Positions 1 to 9,484 are shown, counted from the first letter of the stretch. The stretch is 64,000 nucleotides of DNA from Actinokineospora sp. NBRC 105648 (GCF_030269645.1 NZ_BSTR01000021.1:1-64000), one strand, 5' to 3'. Notes: generated by a model not told the origin, from the sequence alone. Program-made: numbers and translations.

Positions 1-59
1 CCCTTGCGCGCGACAGCGACGACATCGTCGCGGAACTCCCTGGGGTATGGCTTGGGCAC
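1..59 (-). CDS. Transposase orfA (IS3-type), 5' end only, runs off the left edge
   Basis: The complement reads from a GTG at 59-57 into VPKPYPREFRDDVVAVARK and then leaves the window. This matches the usual start of a small IS3-family OrfA (helix-turn-helix DNA-binding half of the transposase). A GGAAGG ribosome-binding site lies 8 bases before the GTG, which supports the start. It is a different element from the IS3-type remnant at 1493-2433, whose OrfA starts differently. Only 19 codons are visible, so the family call rests on the N-terminal motif alone. Confidence 0.6.
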   Translation of the reverse strand, partial: MPKPYPREFRDDVVAVARK

Positions 60-95
60 AGAGACATCCTTCCAGCGAGGACGCGAGCCCTCACA

Positions 96-1492
96 GGTCA
101 GGTGTCAACCAATCTCGGAGCAGTCCCGACGGTCTCGAGGTCTTCAGCTGACCAGCGCGACAGGTCGGTGTCTTTGGGGAAGTACTGCCGTAGCAGGCCG
201 TTGGTGTTCTCGTTCGTCGGGCGCTGCCAAGGTGAGTGCGGGTCGGCGAAGAACACCCGCGTCCCGGTCTCCAACGCGAACTGCGCATGGCTCGAAAGCT
301 CCTTCCCGCGATCCCATGTCACGGTCTTGCGCAGTTGCTCGGGCAGATGGGTGATCGACGCGGCCAGCGCCGCGTTCATCGCGAGAGCCCCGTAGCCGCC
401 GAGCGAGGGCCCGTTCTTCACCGGTGGTTTCTCGCCCCAGCCCTCCAACCGCGGGAAGTGCACCAGAAGCGTGGACCTGCTGCGCTCGACAATGGTGCCG
501 ATTGCCGACCTGCCCGTCCCGATGATCAAGTCCCCTTCCCAGTGGCCGGGGACGGCTCGGTCCTCGGCCTCGGCGGGGCGCTCGCTGAGGACGACATCGG
601 CGGTGATGTGTCCCTGCGGCTTGTTCCGCGACCGGGCCCTAGGCTCTCGCAGCGCTCGACCCGTGCGCAGACACGTGACCAGTTCACGCTTGAGCGCGCC
701 ACGCCCCTCGATGAACAGGGACTCCTAGATCGCCTCGTGGCTGATGCGCATGGACTCATCATCGGGGAAGTCGACCTTCAGACGATGCGCGATCTGCTCC
801 GGACTCCACGCTGTCGACCAGCGCCTGTCTTGACGATGGGGCTTGTTCAACCCCCTCCACGGCGGTGTCTCGGGGCCCGCGACGACCGTGCCGTCAGGGC
901 GACGGACATCGCCGGCAAGCCGGTCCTGCACGTACTCACGCAACCGCTTGTCACTCGCCAGCTTCGCCGTCTTCGGGCGCTTGGCTGCCTGCTGTGCCTT
1001 CCACTGCGCCACCACGGCGCGGTAGACCGGCTTGCCACCCCTGGTCGCGGCATTGCGCCGCAGCTCACGAGATACGGTCCCAGGGTCGCGGCCGATCGTG
1101 CGGGCGATCTCACGCACACCCTTGCCCTGAGCCCTCAGCAGCCCGATCTCTTCCCTCTCAACAAACGACAAGTACCGGCCAGCGGGATCGTCGAGGCTCA
1201 GCGGCGTCATCCCGCCAGCGTGTCGAAACCAGCGGATCCCGACCGGTGACGACACGCCGACTCCCTCCGCGGCTTGGACCGTCGTGACCCCGGAAGCGAT
1301 CAGCCGCCAGAAATCCCGCTGAACCGCTCGCGACGGCTCCGGCCGCCCCGGTGAGCGCATCGGCGCCCGCATCGCCCTGTCCGCAGCCCACTGACGTCGA
1401 GCCCCGTTCGGTGCCTGCGGCACCTGTTTCCTCGGCCATCCCATCCAACACCTCCGTCATCGAGGTGTTGCGACGACCAGTTGAACTCACCT
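96..1492 (-). mobile_element. IS30-type insertion sequence, inactive copy
   Basis: The element encloses the transposase at 98-1444. The upstream end is placed at about 1492 because an IS3-type OrfB reading frame breaks off there in the middle of its conserved HTDRG motif. The two ends, read inward, start with the related strings GGTGAGTTCAAC (from 1492 on the complement) and GGTCAGGTGTCAAC (from 96 on the + strand), a plausible imperfect inverted repeat. No target duplication could be identified. The boundaries are inferred, give or take a few bases. Confidence 0.6.
98..1444 (-). pseudogene. IS30-family transposase interrupted by an in-frame TAG
   Basis: One continuous reading frame of 449 codons, broken only by TAG at 727-725. 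The N-terminal part has YLSFVEREEIGLLRAQGKGVREIARTIGRDPGTVSRELRRN, split here as the IS30 helix-turn-helix (FVEREEIGLL then IGRDPGTVSRELRR). The C-terminal part carries the catalytic region with HWEGDLIIG before about 529, KTVTWDRGKE and NTNGLLRQYFPK, which are typical DDE residues of the family. Family members read ...HEAIYQSLF at the break, and here TAC-CAG appears as TAG-GAG, so two adjacent substitutions made the stop. The ATG at 1444 has GGAGGT six bases upstream. Length and both domains are otherwise intact, so this looks like recent inactivation. Confidence 0.85.
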
Positions 1493-2084
1493 TGTGTGCC
1501 GCGGTCGGTGTGGAAGATCGCGTCGTCGTCGGTCAGATCGCGTCGGACGGCGAGGTCGAGGGCGTCGCGGACCAGTTGGGCGCGCCTGTGCTCCGCCATG
1601 GAGTGTCCGATGACCTCGCGGTTGTGCAGGCCGATCACCGTGGCCGGGTAGAGCCAGCCCTCCCGCGTGGGCAGGTAGGTGATGTCCCCGACCAGCCGCC
1701 GGCCCGGCGCCGGGGAGGTGAAGTCACGACCGGTCAGGTCCGGAATCGGCACCGGCACGACATCGGGTCTGGTCAAAGACCTGCGCTGTCTGCGGGTGAG
1801 ACCGGCCACCCCGTGCTCGCGCATGACCCGCGAGACCCGTTTGTGGTTCACCCGCCGGCCGCGGCGGCGCAGCGCGACGACGATCCGCGGACGCCCATAC
1901 GCGCCCCGGTGACCCGCGTGGACCTCGCCGATCTCGGCGGCCAACCCCTCGTCGTCCGCGGCCCGCTCCGCCCTGGCCAACCACTCGTGGAAGCCCGGAC
2001 GCCGCACGCCCAGGACCCTGCACAGCCGGGCGACGCCGAAGACGGCGGTGTTCGGAGATGAACCGGTAGCTGCGGGTCAACGAC
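1493..2084 (-). pseudogene. IS3-family transposase orfB, frameshifted and 3'-truncated
   Basis: The DDE integrase core is recognisable: RSYRFISEH at the start, then VARLCRVLGVRRPGFHEWLARAE, GAYGRPRIVVALRRRG, RRLVGDITYLPTREGWLY and IFHTDRG, given here as separated motifs. After RSYRFISEH, near 2047, the reading frame changes; two bases appear to be missing compared with the expected EH-x-x-AVFGVARL sequence. The second catalytic Asp sits in IFHTDRG and the frame then runs straight into IS30 sequence at about 1493, so the third acidic catalytic residue is absent. It cannot encode an active enzyme. Confidence 0.75.
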
Positions 2085-2378
2085 CGATCCCTTGGCAAAA
2101 CACGCGGCCGCCTTGCGCAGGATCTCCTTCTCCAACCCCAACTCGGCCACCCGCTTTCGCAGTTCCCGCAGCTCCTGGCGCTCGTCGGCCGACACACCGC
2201 CCGCCGGCGCAGCGGCCCGGTCCTGTTCGTCGGTGCGGACCCAGTTACGCAGGGTCTCGTGGTTCACCCCCAGCTCACGGGCGACCCGCCGCAACGGCCG
2301 ATCCGACGAACGGACCAGCGCGACGGCGTCCCTGCGGAACAGCTCGGGGTACCTCGACTTGCCTGACACGGGGAACAT
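2085..2378 (-). pseudogene. IS3-family transposase orfA remnant
   Basis: From ATG 2378 the frame gives MFPVSGKSRYPELFRRDAVAL and then RPLRRVARELGVNHETLRNWV, the helix-turn-helix of IS3 OrfA, followed by a leucine-rich coiled coil (RELRKRVAELGLEKEILRKA) and ACFAKGS. Family OrfA proteins normally end just after FAKE-T-D with a programmed slip into orfB; here the frame continues as unrelated residues, so a small indel near 2085 is likely. It belongs with the orfB remnant just downstream. Confidence 0.65.
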
Positions 2379-2487
2379 CCTTCCCCAGACCGCTGTCTGG
2401 GATCAGGGCGTCCGATTCAAGGGGACAACCTCAGTTTGTCTTGGTGGGACTGCCATCCCATCGAGGAATCGGTTGGTGGGTGCGGTG

Positions 2488-4827
2488 TCAGCGCTCTTGC
2501 CGCTGTCGCAGGGCGGTCAGGGTGGTGGTGAGGACCTTGATGGCGCCGTCCTTGTCCAGGGGCTCGTTCCCGTTGCCGCACTTGGGGCTCTGGACGCAGG
2601 ACGGGCAGCCGCTCGGGCACTCGCAGGCCGCGATCGCCTGGCGGGTGGCGTGCAGCCAGGGGATCAGGGCCGCGTGGCCCCGGTCGGCGAAGCCCGCGCC
2701 GCCGGGGTGGCCGTCGTGGACGAAGATGGTGGGGGCGCCGGTGTCGGGGTGCAGGGCTGTGGAGACACCGCCGATGTCCCAGCGGTCGCAGGTGGCGAAC
2801 AGCGGCAGCAGGCCGATCGCCGCGTGCTCGGCCGCGTGCAGGGCGCCGGGGACCGCGCCCGCGTCCACGCCCGCCGCCGCCAGGGCGGCCGGGGGGATCG
2901 TGTACCAGACCGCTCGGGTGTGCAGCGTTTGCTCGGGGAGGTCGAGGGGGATCTGGTCCAGGACCTCGCCCGAGGGGAGCCTGCGAAGGTAGCCGACCAC
3001 CTGGGAGGTGACTGCCACCTCACCCAAGCAGACCTGGATCTCCCCGCCGGTCGCGGTCGGGTAGCCGGCGCTGGACAGGGTCGAGAGGACCGAGATGTCC
3101 ACGACCTCGCGCGGTGAGGTGGACCAGTCCGGGTTCTCCGCGTGCACGAGCGCCAGGCCCGCCGCCAGGTCGAGTTCGTCTACCACGTAGGACTTCCCCT
3201 GGTGCAGGTACAGCGCGCCCGGGTGCACCGACGAGCACGCGCTGCCCGGGTTGACCGTGCCCAGCATCCGCGCGGAGTCGGCCTCCACCACCGCGATCTG
3301 GTCGCCGCCCGAGCCCCGGATGTCGACCTGGCTGTGCGGGCGGTCGCGGGACGTCCAGTACCAGCCCGTCGGCCTCCGGCGCAGGACACCGTCGGCCACC
3401 AGGTCGTCGAGCACCGCCTCGGCGCCGTCGCCGAACGCCGCGAGGCAGGACGGGGTGAGCGGCAGCTCGGCCGCCGCGCACGCCAACTGGGGGGCGAGCA
3501 CGTACGGGTTGCCGGGGTCGATGACCGTCGCCTCGATCGGCTTGTCCAGCACCGCGGCCGGGTGGTGCACCAGGTAGGTGTCCAGCGGGTCGTCGCGGGC
3601 CACGAACACCACCAGGGCGCCGTCGCCGGCCCGGCCCGCGCGGCCCGCCTGCTGCCAGAACGACGCCAGTGTGCCCGGGAACCCGGCGACCACCACCGCG
3701 TCCAGGCCTGCGATGTCCACGCCCAGTTCCAACGCGTTCGTGCTGGCCACGCCCAGCAGCGAGCCCGAGGCCAGGGCGTGTTCGAGGGCGCGGCGCTCCT
3801 CCGGGAGGAAGCCCGACCGGTAGGCCGCGACCCGGGCGCCGAGGTCCGGGTCGACCTCGTCGAGGATCCGGCGGGCGCCCATCGCGGTGAGCTCCGCGCC
3901 GAGCCGGGAGCGGACGAACGCCAGCGAGCGGGCGCCCTCGATCACCAGGTCGGCCAGGATGCGGGCGGTCTCCGCGCCCGCCGAGCGGCGCACCGGGGCG
4001 CCGTTCTCGCCGGACAGCTCGGTGAGCGGCGGTTCCCACAGCGCCACCGTGCGGGCCCCGCGCGGGGAGGCGTCCTCGGTGACCGCCGCACAGTCCACAC
4101 CGGACAGTCGGGACGCCGAGGTGGCCGGGTCGGACACCGTGGCCGAGGCGAGCACGAACACCGGGTCGGCGCCGTAGCGCGCGGCGACCCGGCGCAGCCT
4201 GCGCAGCAGCAGCGCGACGTGCGAGCCGAAGACACCGCGGTAGGAGTGGCACTCGTCGACGACGACGTAGCGGAGCCTGCGCAGGAACGTGGTCCAGCGG
4301 CCGTGCGCGGGCAGGATCCCGCGATGGAGCATGTCGGGGTTGGTGAACACCCAGCGCCCGTGGGCGCGGACCCAGTCGCGCTCGGCCATCGGGGTGTCGC
4401 CGTCGTAGCTCGCCGCGCGCAGCTCGGACAGCTCCAGCGCGCGGACCGAGCGGAGTTGGTCGGCGCCCAGTGCCTTGGTGGGCGAGAGGTACAGCGCGGT
4501 CGCCCGCGGGTCCTCGGTCAGCGCCGTCACGACCGGGAGCTGGTAGGCCAACGACTTGCCGGACGCCGTACCGGTGGCGATCACCACGCTGCGCCCGGCG
4601 TGGGCGTGCTCGGCCGCCTCGACCTGGTGGGCCCACGGCGCGGCCACCCCGCTGGCGGCGAACGCCTCGCGGACGGACGCGGGCGCCCAAGCGGGCCAGG
4701 CGACGATGGTGGCCGCGCGCTCCGGCAACTGGGCCACGTGGGTCAGCGGGTTCTCGCCGCTGGGCACCCCCGCCAGCACCCGTCCGAGCAGCACGGCACC
4801 ACGGTCGGTCGCCGCGTCGACACTCAC
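2488..4827 (-). CDS. DEAD/DEAH-box helicase, MrfA/Hrq1-like, with DUF1998 zinc-binding tail
   Basis: Superfamily 2 helicase of about 779 residues. Motif I is GTASGKS, motif II is DECH (VVDECHSYRG), and motif VI is QQAGRAGRAG in the second RecA domain. The C-terminus has CECPSGCPSCVQSPKCGN, the four-cysteine cluster typical of DUF1998 proteins such as Bacillus MrfA and yeast Hrq1, which act in repair of mitomycin-type or crosslinked DNA. It corresponds in size and place to M. tuberculosis Rv3649. The frame is open upstream to 4986, but GTG 4827 gives the family length and starts just before VSVDAATDRGAVLLGRVL; its ribosome-binding site is weak, so the start is not certain. The substrate role here is inferred from the family. 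Confidence 0.85.
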   Translation of the reverse strand: MSVDAATDRGAVLLGRVLAGVPSGENPLTHVAQLPERAATIVAWPAWAPASVREAFAASGVAAPWAHQVEAAEHAHAGRSVVIATGTASGKSLAYQLPVVTALTEDPRATALYLSPTKALGADQLRSVRALELSELRAASYDGDTPMAERDWVRAHGRWVFTNPDMLHRGILPAHGRWTTFLRRLRYVVVDECHSYRGVFGSHVALLLRRLRRVAARYGADPVFVLASATVSDPATSASRLSGVDCAAVTEDASPRGARTVALWEPPLTELSGENGAPVRRSAGAETARILADLVIEGARSLAFVRSRLGAELTAMGARRILDEVDPDLGARVAAYRSGFLPEERRALEHALASGSLLGVASTNALELGVDIAGLDAVVVAGFPGTLASFWQQAGRAGRAGDGALVVFVARDDPLDTYLVHHPAAVLDKPIEATVIDPGNPYVLAPQLACAAAELPLTPSCLAAFGDGAEAVLDDLVADGVLRRRPTGWYWTSRDRPHSQVDIRGSGGDQIAVVEADSARMLGTVNPGSACSSVHPGALYLHQGKSYVVDELDLAAGLALVHAENPDWSTSPREVVDISVLSTLSSAGYPTATGGEIQVCLGEVAVTSQVVGYLRRLPSGEVLDQIPLDLPEQTLHTRAVWYTIPPAALAAAGVDAGAVPGALHAAEHAAIGLLPLFATCDRWDIGGVSTALHPDTGAPTIFVHDGHPGGAGFADRGHAALIPWLHATRQAIAACECPSGCPSCVQSPKCGNGNEPLDKDGAIKVLTTTLTALRQRQER

Positions 4828-5082
4828 CCGGCGAGCTTCGCACACCGCACCGACAGCCCCGGCACCCGGCAAAATGATCATGAGATATCGGTCACAGTCC
4901 GCCCGCGTAACGTCACCCACCGTGCACGGTATGGGACGGCTCGCGTATGTGATCCGCTTTACCAATAGACTCCGCCGACATCCCACCGATTGTGGTGGCG
5001 CACACGCGAAAACGGGGTCGGTAGACGTCGTCTGGTAATGGCGGATGTCGGCGCTGTAACAGGCAGATCATCAGGAGGACGG

Positions 5083-7380
5083 ATGTCCGGGCAGTTCCTC
5101 GCGGAGGGCCTGACGCTCACCGGCGGGGACCGCGGTGTAGTCGCCGTGGTCGCCGTGATCGCCCTCGCCGCTCTTGCCGTCGGCTATGTGCTGCTCAAGG
5201 AGGTCTTGGCCGCGGGCCAGGGCACCGTGAAGATGCAGGACATCGCCAAGGCGGTCCAAGAGGGTGCTGCGGCTTATCTGAAACGGCAGCGAAACACACT
5301 TCTCATCTTCGGTACAGCCGTGTTCCTGCTGCTGTTCCTGCTACCCGCCGACAGCTTGGGCGAGCGGGTAGGCCGGTCCCTGTTCTTCTTGGTGGGCGCG
5401 GTCTTCTCGTTCACCATCGGGTACCTGGGCATGTGGCTGGCCACCCAGGCCAACCTGCGGGTCGCCGCCGCGGCCAACGAGGACGGCGGTCGGGAGAAGG
5501 CCACCCGCATCGCGTTCCGCACCGGCGGCGCGGTCGGCATGGCCACCGTCGGCCTCGGCCTCTTCGGCGCGGCGATCGTCGTGCTGGTCTACACCGGCAC
5601 CGCGCCCAAGGTGCTGGAGGGCTTCGGCTTCGGCGCCGCGCTGATCGCGATGTTCATGCGCGTCGGCGGCGGCATCTTCACCAAGGCCGCCGACGTCGGC
5701 GCCGACCTGGTCGGCAAGGTCGAGCAGGGCATCCCCGAGGACGACCCGCGCAACGCCGCGACCATCGCCGACAACGTGGGCGACAACGTCGGCGACTGCG
5801 CGGGCATGGCGGCCGACCTGTTCGAGTCCTACGCGGTGACCCTGGTCGCCGCGCTCATCCTGGGCAGCACCGCGTTCGGCTCGGCCGGGCTGCTGTTCCC
5901 GCTGATCGTCCCCGCCCTCGGCGTGATCACCGCGATCCTCGGTGTCTACATCACCAAGGCCCGCCCGGGAGAGGGCGGCCTGGCCGCGATCAACCGGTCG
6001 TTCTACATCTCCGCGCTGGTCTCGGCCGTGTTGTGCACCGCGGCCTCGTTCATCTTCCTGCCCGGTTCGTTCTCCGAGCTGACCGGCAGCACCCAGACCG
6101 CCGAGCCGGGCAGCCCGGCGGTGATCGCCGCCATCGCGGTGATCATCGGCATCGTGCTGGCAGGCGTGATCCTTTGGCTCACCGGCTACTACACCGGCAC
6201 CGAGCACAAGCCGGTCCAGGAGGTCGGCAAGACCTCGCTGACCGGTGCGGCCACGGTGATCCTGTCCGGCATCTCGGTGGGTTTCGAGTCGGCGGTCTAC
6301 ACCGCGATCGTCATCGGCGGTGCCGTCTACGGCGCGTTCCTGCTCTCCGGCTCGGTGGTCGTGGCGCTGTTCGCCATCGCGCTGGCGGGCTGCGGCCTGC
6401 TCACCACCGTCGGCGTGATCGTGGCCATGGACACCTTCGGCCCGGTCTCGGACAACGCCCAGGGCATCGCCGAGATGTCCGGTGACGTCACCGAGGAGGG
6501 CGCGCGGATCCTGACCGAGCTCGACGCGGTCGGCAACACCACCAAGGCGATCACCAAGGGCATCGCGATCGCCACCGCGGTGCTCGCCGCGACCGCGCTG
6601 TTCGGCTCCTACCAGGACGCGATCGGCAAGGCGCTGGCCAAGGTCGGCAAGACGGCCGAGGACGGCGGCAACGCCTTCCTCTACCTGGTCTTCAGCCCGA
6701 ACGTGCTGGTCGGCATCGTGATCGGCGCGGCGGTCGTGTTCATGTTCTCCGGACTCGCGGTCAACGCGGTCACCCGCGCGGCGGGCGCCATCGTCTTCGA
6801 GGTGCGCCGCCAGTTCCGCGAGATCCCCGGGATCATGGAGGGCACCGCCAAGCCGGAGTACGGCAAGGTCGTCGACATCTGCACCCGCGACTCGCTGCGC
6901 GAGCTGGCCACCCCCGGCCTGCTCGCGGTGCTCGCCCCGATCGCGGTCGGCTTCGGCCTCGGGGTCGGCCCGCTCGCGGGCTACCTCGCGGGTGCGATCG
7001 CCACCGGCACGCTGATGGCGGTCTTCCTCGCCAACTCCGGTGGCGCGTGGGACAACGCGAAGAAGCTCGTCGAGGACGGCAACCACGGCGGCAAGGGCTC
7101 CGACGCGCACGCGGCGACGGTCATCGGCGACACCGTCGGCGACCCGTTCAAGGACACCGCGGGCCCGGCGATCAACCCGCTGATCAAGGTGATGAACCTG
7201 GTCTCGGTGCTGATCGCCCCGGCGATCGTCACGTTCTCGGTCGGCGCCGACGCCTCCACCGGGCTGCGGGTCGGCATCGCGGTCGTGGCGCTGGTGCTGA
7301 TCATCGCCGCGGTCGTGATCTCCAAGCGGCGCGGCACGGCGATCACCGACACCCCGGCCGAGGCCAAGGCCAACGCCTGA
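5083..7380 (+). CDS. hppA: K+-independent H+-translocating membrane pyrophosphatase
   Basis: Sixteen-helix integral membrane pump of 765 residues that couples pyrophosphate hydrolysis to proton export. Diagnostic motifs are DVGADLVGKVE with the following DDPRNAATIADNVGDNVGD, and the second acidic motif near 7120 (GDTVGDPFKDTAGPAINPL). The sequence GNTTKAITKG has Lys and Thr where K+-dependent enzymes have Ala and Gly/Ala, so this should be the K+-independent type. ATG 5083 is chosen because AGGAGGAC lies just upstream; the frame extends to 4990 without such a signal. A strong hairpin follows the gene. It works alongside the soluble pyrophosphatase at 40032-40529, but recovers part of the energy as a proton gradient. 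Confidence 0.95.
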   Translation: MSGQFLAEGLTLTGGDRGVVAVVAVIALAALAVGYVLLKEVLAAGQGTVKMQDIAKAVQEGAAAYLKRQRNTLLIFGTAVFLLLFLLPADSLGERVGRSLFFLVGAVFSFTIGYLGMWLATQANLRVAAAANEDGGREKATRIAFRTGGAVGMATVGLGLFGAAIVVLVYTGTAPKVLEGFGFGAALIAMFMRVGGGIFTKAADVGADLVGKVEQGIPEDDPRNAATIADNVGDNVGDCAGMAADLFESYAVTLVAALILGSTAFGSAGLLFPLIVPALGVITAILGVYITKARPGEGGLAAINRSFYISALVSAVLCTAASFIFLPGSFSELTGSTQTAEPGSPAVIAAIAVIIGIVLAGVILWLTGYYTGTEHKPVQEVGKTSLTGAATVILSGISVGFESAVYTAIVIGGAVYGAFLLSGSVVVALFAIALAGCGLLTTVGVIVAMDTFGPVSDNAQGIAEMSGDVTEEGARILTELDAVGNTTKAITKGIAIATAVLAATALFGSYQDAIGKALAKVGKTAEDGGNAFLYLVFSPNVLVGIVIGAAVVFMFSGLAVNAVTRAAGAIVFEVRRQFREIPGIMEGTAKPEYGKVVDICTRDSLRELATPGLLAVLAPIAVGFGLGVGPLAGYLAGAIATGTLMAVFLANSGGAWDNAKKLVEDGNHGGKGSDAHAATVIGDTVGDPFKDTAGPAINPLIKVMNLVSVLIAPAIVTFSVGADASTGLRVGIAVVALVLIIAAVVISKRRGTAITDTPAEAKANA

Positions 7381-7400
7381 TCCGCACGCTCGTGCCCGAC

Positions 7401-7439
7401 GACGAGGCCGGTCCCGCGCACAGCGGGACCGGCCTCGTC
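7401..7439 (+). terminator. Strong hairpin terminator after hppA
   Basis: A perfect 17-bp stem (GACGAGGCCGGTCCCGC against its complement) with the five-base loop GCACA, 20 bases after the hppA stop. No U-run follows, as is common in actinobacteria. Confidence 0.8.
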
Positions 7440-7526
7440 CGGTCCGCGGTCCACTTGCCGCCTGTGCGAGCATCGTGACCATCGCCCGGCTGGTCCCGGG
7501 ACAACCAATTGCAAGGAGAAGTCGAC

Positions 7527-8168
7527 ATGCTCCGTCGTCTCGTCGCGGTCACCGCGACGGCCAGTGCCCTCACCCTCGCCCTGGCGGGCTGCGGTGGCGG
7601 CAACTCCGGGACGGGCAGCAGTTCGTCCGGTGCCGCGCCCGCCTCGACCACCGCGAGCTCCGCGGGTGGCGCCAACGCCGGCGCCGTCGCGTGGGCGGAG
7701 AAGGTCTGCTCCACGGTCGCCCCGCAGGTGGCCCAGCTGAGCCAGGCGCCCAACCTCGACCCGAGCGACCCGGTGAAGGCCAAGACGAACCTGGACGCCT
7801 ACTTCGACAAGCAGATCAGCGCGCTCGACACCATGGCGAGCGGGTTCCAGTCCGCGGGCGCCCCGCCGGTCGCCGACGGCGACCAGCTGGTGGAGAAGGC
7901 CACCGCGGGCATCAAGCAGGCCAAGACGGTCGTGGAGAGCGCCAAGACCGAGCTGGCGAGCGTCGACACCTCGACCCCCGAGGCGTTCCAGGCCGGCTTC
8001 GTCAAGGTCGCGGAGAACCTGCAGAAGCTCTCCGAGAGCGACGACCCGACCGCCTCGCTCAAGGGCAACCAGGAGCTGGACGCGGCCTTCCAGCAGGCGC
8101 CGACCTGCAAGAAGCTCGACGGCGACGCGGGCGCCTCGGCGTCCAACAGCAGCTCCCCGACCTCCTGA
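7527..8168 (+). CDS. Secreted lipoprotein, unknown function
   Basis: A 213-residue protein starting MLRRLVAVTATASALTLAL-AGC, a lipoprotein signal with lipobox LAGC, so it should be anchored at the outer face of the membrane by Cys21. A Gly/Ser/Thr/Ala-rich linker follows, then a helical domain beginning AWAEKVCSTVAP and ending with PTCKKL; the two Cys may pair. ATG 7527 has AAGGAGAA upstream. It overlaps the next gene, which encodes a divergent paralogue with the same WAxxVC start and APxC near the end. No characterised family is recognised. Confidence 0.8.
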   Translation: MLRRLVAVTATASALTLALAGCGGGNSGTGSSSSGAAPASTTASSAGGANAGAVAWAEKVCSTVAPQVAQLSQAPNLDPSDPVKAKTNLDAYFDKQISALDTMASGFQSAGAPPVADGDQLVEKATAGIKQAKTVVESAKTELASVDTSTPEAFQAGFVKVAENLQKLSESDDPTASLKGNQELDAAFQQAPTCKKLDGDAGASASNSSSPTS

Positions 8169-8179
8169 GCCGATCCGCG

Positions 8180-8695
8180 TTGACCGTGGCCGCGGCGGGC
8201 CTCGTGCTCGCCGCGGCGTGCACGGCCGCGCCCGAGCCCGACGCGCGGACCAAGACCGCGTGGGCCGATCGGGTGTGCGGCGTCGTGGTCGCGGCGGAGG
8301 CGGCGCTCGCCGCCCCGCCGCCCGCGTTGGACCCCGCCGACCCGGCGGCGCTCAGGACGGCGCTCAGCGGCTACCTGGGTGGCCTTTCCGACAGCCTGAG
8401 CACCGCGGTGAGCGCCTTCTCTTCCTTAAGGCCCGCTCCCATCGAGGGCGGCGATCGCATCGTGCAGATCGCCGAGGAGACCTACCGCGGGCTGCGGGCA
8501 CCGCTCTCCGAGGCCAAGACGGCGCTGGACGGCAGCACCGCCCCCGATGTCGTCGCCCAGGCGGTCGCCGAGGTGGCCCCGAAACTGGCCGCCCTCGACC
8601 TCACCCAGCCGCTCGCGGGAACGGCGGGCACGGAATTCACCCGATGGGCCGAATCCGCGCCGCAGTGCGCACGACTGCCCTCGTTGCGTGGCTGA
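8180..8695 (+). CDS. Second secreted lipoprotein, paralogue of the preceding one
   Basis: The protein has a signal LTVAAAGLVLAAAC with a lipobox ending at Cys, then TAWADRVCGVVVAAEAAL and a helical domain ending WAESAPQCARLPSLRG. The plan matches the upstream lipoprotein: WA-x-x-VC at the start of the domain, conserved D-P-x-D-P-x-x-L, and a Cys close to the C-terminus. No ATG or well-placed GTG starts the signal peptide. TTG 8180 is used here, and CTG 8165, which overlaps the previous stop codon, would give a better positively charged N-terminus (LSRSALTVAA). The two genes are a tandem duplication and surely cotranscribed. Confidence 0.7.
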   Translation: MTVAAAGLVLAAACTAAPEPDARTKTAWADRVCGVVVAAEAALAAPPPALDPADPAALRTALSGYLGGLSDSLSTAVSAFSSLRPAPIEGGDRIVQIAEETYRGLRAPLSEAKTALDGSTAPDVVAQAVAEVAPKLAALDLTQPLAGTAGTEFTRWAESAPQCARLPSLRG

Positions 8696-8748
8696 ACCGA
8701 TTCCGCGGCGCTTTACGGTGATCGAACCCCTGTTCTATTCTGGCCGCC

Positions 8749-9345
8749 GTGGCGCAGCAGATGTCCTTCTTCTCCGCTGAGGCTTGCCACCCGCGGGTCG
8801 CCGACCTCGCGGGCCTGCTGTGCGGGCCCGGTCAGGCGGTGGTGTTCGCCAAGGCCACCGCCCGGCTCACCCTGCCGCTCACCGCCTCCTGGCGGGCCAA
8901 CGCCCTGGTCAAGGCTTGTGCCGAGCGCGGCGTCGGGACCGGGCTGGACACCGTGGACGGGCTGCTGCTGCGCACCGCCTTCCGGGTGGACCTCGCCCCG
9001 CTCGCCGCCCAGTGGACGCGCGGTGCGGCCAAGGCGGTGCCCCGGGATTTCACCCCTGATGGGGCAGTTCTGCGAATGTGGGTTTTGGCCGCCGGGCACT
9101 GGGCCGACGGCGCCTACCTGCTGCCCCTCGACCCGGCCGCGCCGCAGACCCACCAACCACTCCTCGACTCCCTCGCGCAGTGCGGTCTACCTGCGACTAT
9201 GTCCGCCACAGCGGAGGCGGGGCCCGCCCTGCGGATCACCGGTCGGCGCAGGCTCGCGCGGCTGCTCGAACTGGTCGGACGACCCGCCGGAACGGGCTGC
9301 GCGGACCAGTGGCCGGCCGTTTCGCGGATGCGCGTCGTGTCCTGA
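8749..9345 (+). CDS. Conserved actinobacterial hypothetical protein next to topA
   Basis: A 198-residue soluble protein starting GTG 8749. No catalytic motif or membrane segment is seen. Features are an N-terminal MSFFSAEACHPRVADLAGLLCGPGQAV, read in two parts (MSFFSAEA and PRVADLAGLL), and a central FRVDLAPLAAQW. Its place directly before topA equals that of M. tuberculosis Rv3647c, a conserved hypothetical of similar size. The function is unknown; the stable linkage to topA suggests a link to DNA topology or replication, but this is only context. Confidence 0.75.
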   Translation: MAQQMSFFSAEACHPRVADLAGLLCGPGQAVVFAKATARLTLPLTASWRANALVKACAERGVGTGLDTVDGLLLRTAFRVDLAPLAAQWTRGAAKAVPRDFTPDGAVLRMWVLAAGHWADGAYLLPLDPAAPQTHQPLLDSLAQCGLPATMSATAEAGPALRITGRRRLARLLELVGRPAGTGCADQWPAVSRMRVVS

Positions 9346-9484
9346 GCGTGCTACTGGTGGAAAAAGGGCATACTTCGTCGGCTGATCCGCCGGGCGGGGC
9401 AACCTGGGATAGGGCGTTCCCGGCACGGCGTGCACACTGACAGGCTGATGCGGGACGGACACGGGGTAAAGAGAGCGGGATAGC

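Larger units (their letters stand above)
1493..2433 (-). mobile_element. IS3-type insertion sequence remnant, truncated by the IS30 copy
   Basis: The element keeps orfA (2085-2378) and the first two thirds of orfB. Its 5' terminus is placed at 2433, where the complement begins TGAGGTTGTCCCC, a normal IS3-family end starting with TGA. The other end is missing: orfB stops matching at about 1493 within the HTDRG motif, where the IS30-type element begins. No remainder of orfB is seen beyond the IS30 element at the left edge, so the distal part is lost or rearranged. Confidence 0.7.

Noticed and set aside
5341-7482. Long minus-strand frame of 713 codons opposite hppA
   Set aside because: Arg/Gly/His/Asp-rich antisense shadow of a GC-rich gene; the + strand has clear pyrophosphatase motifs.
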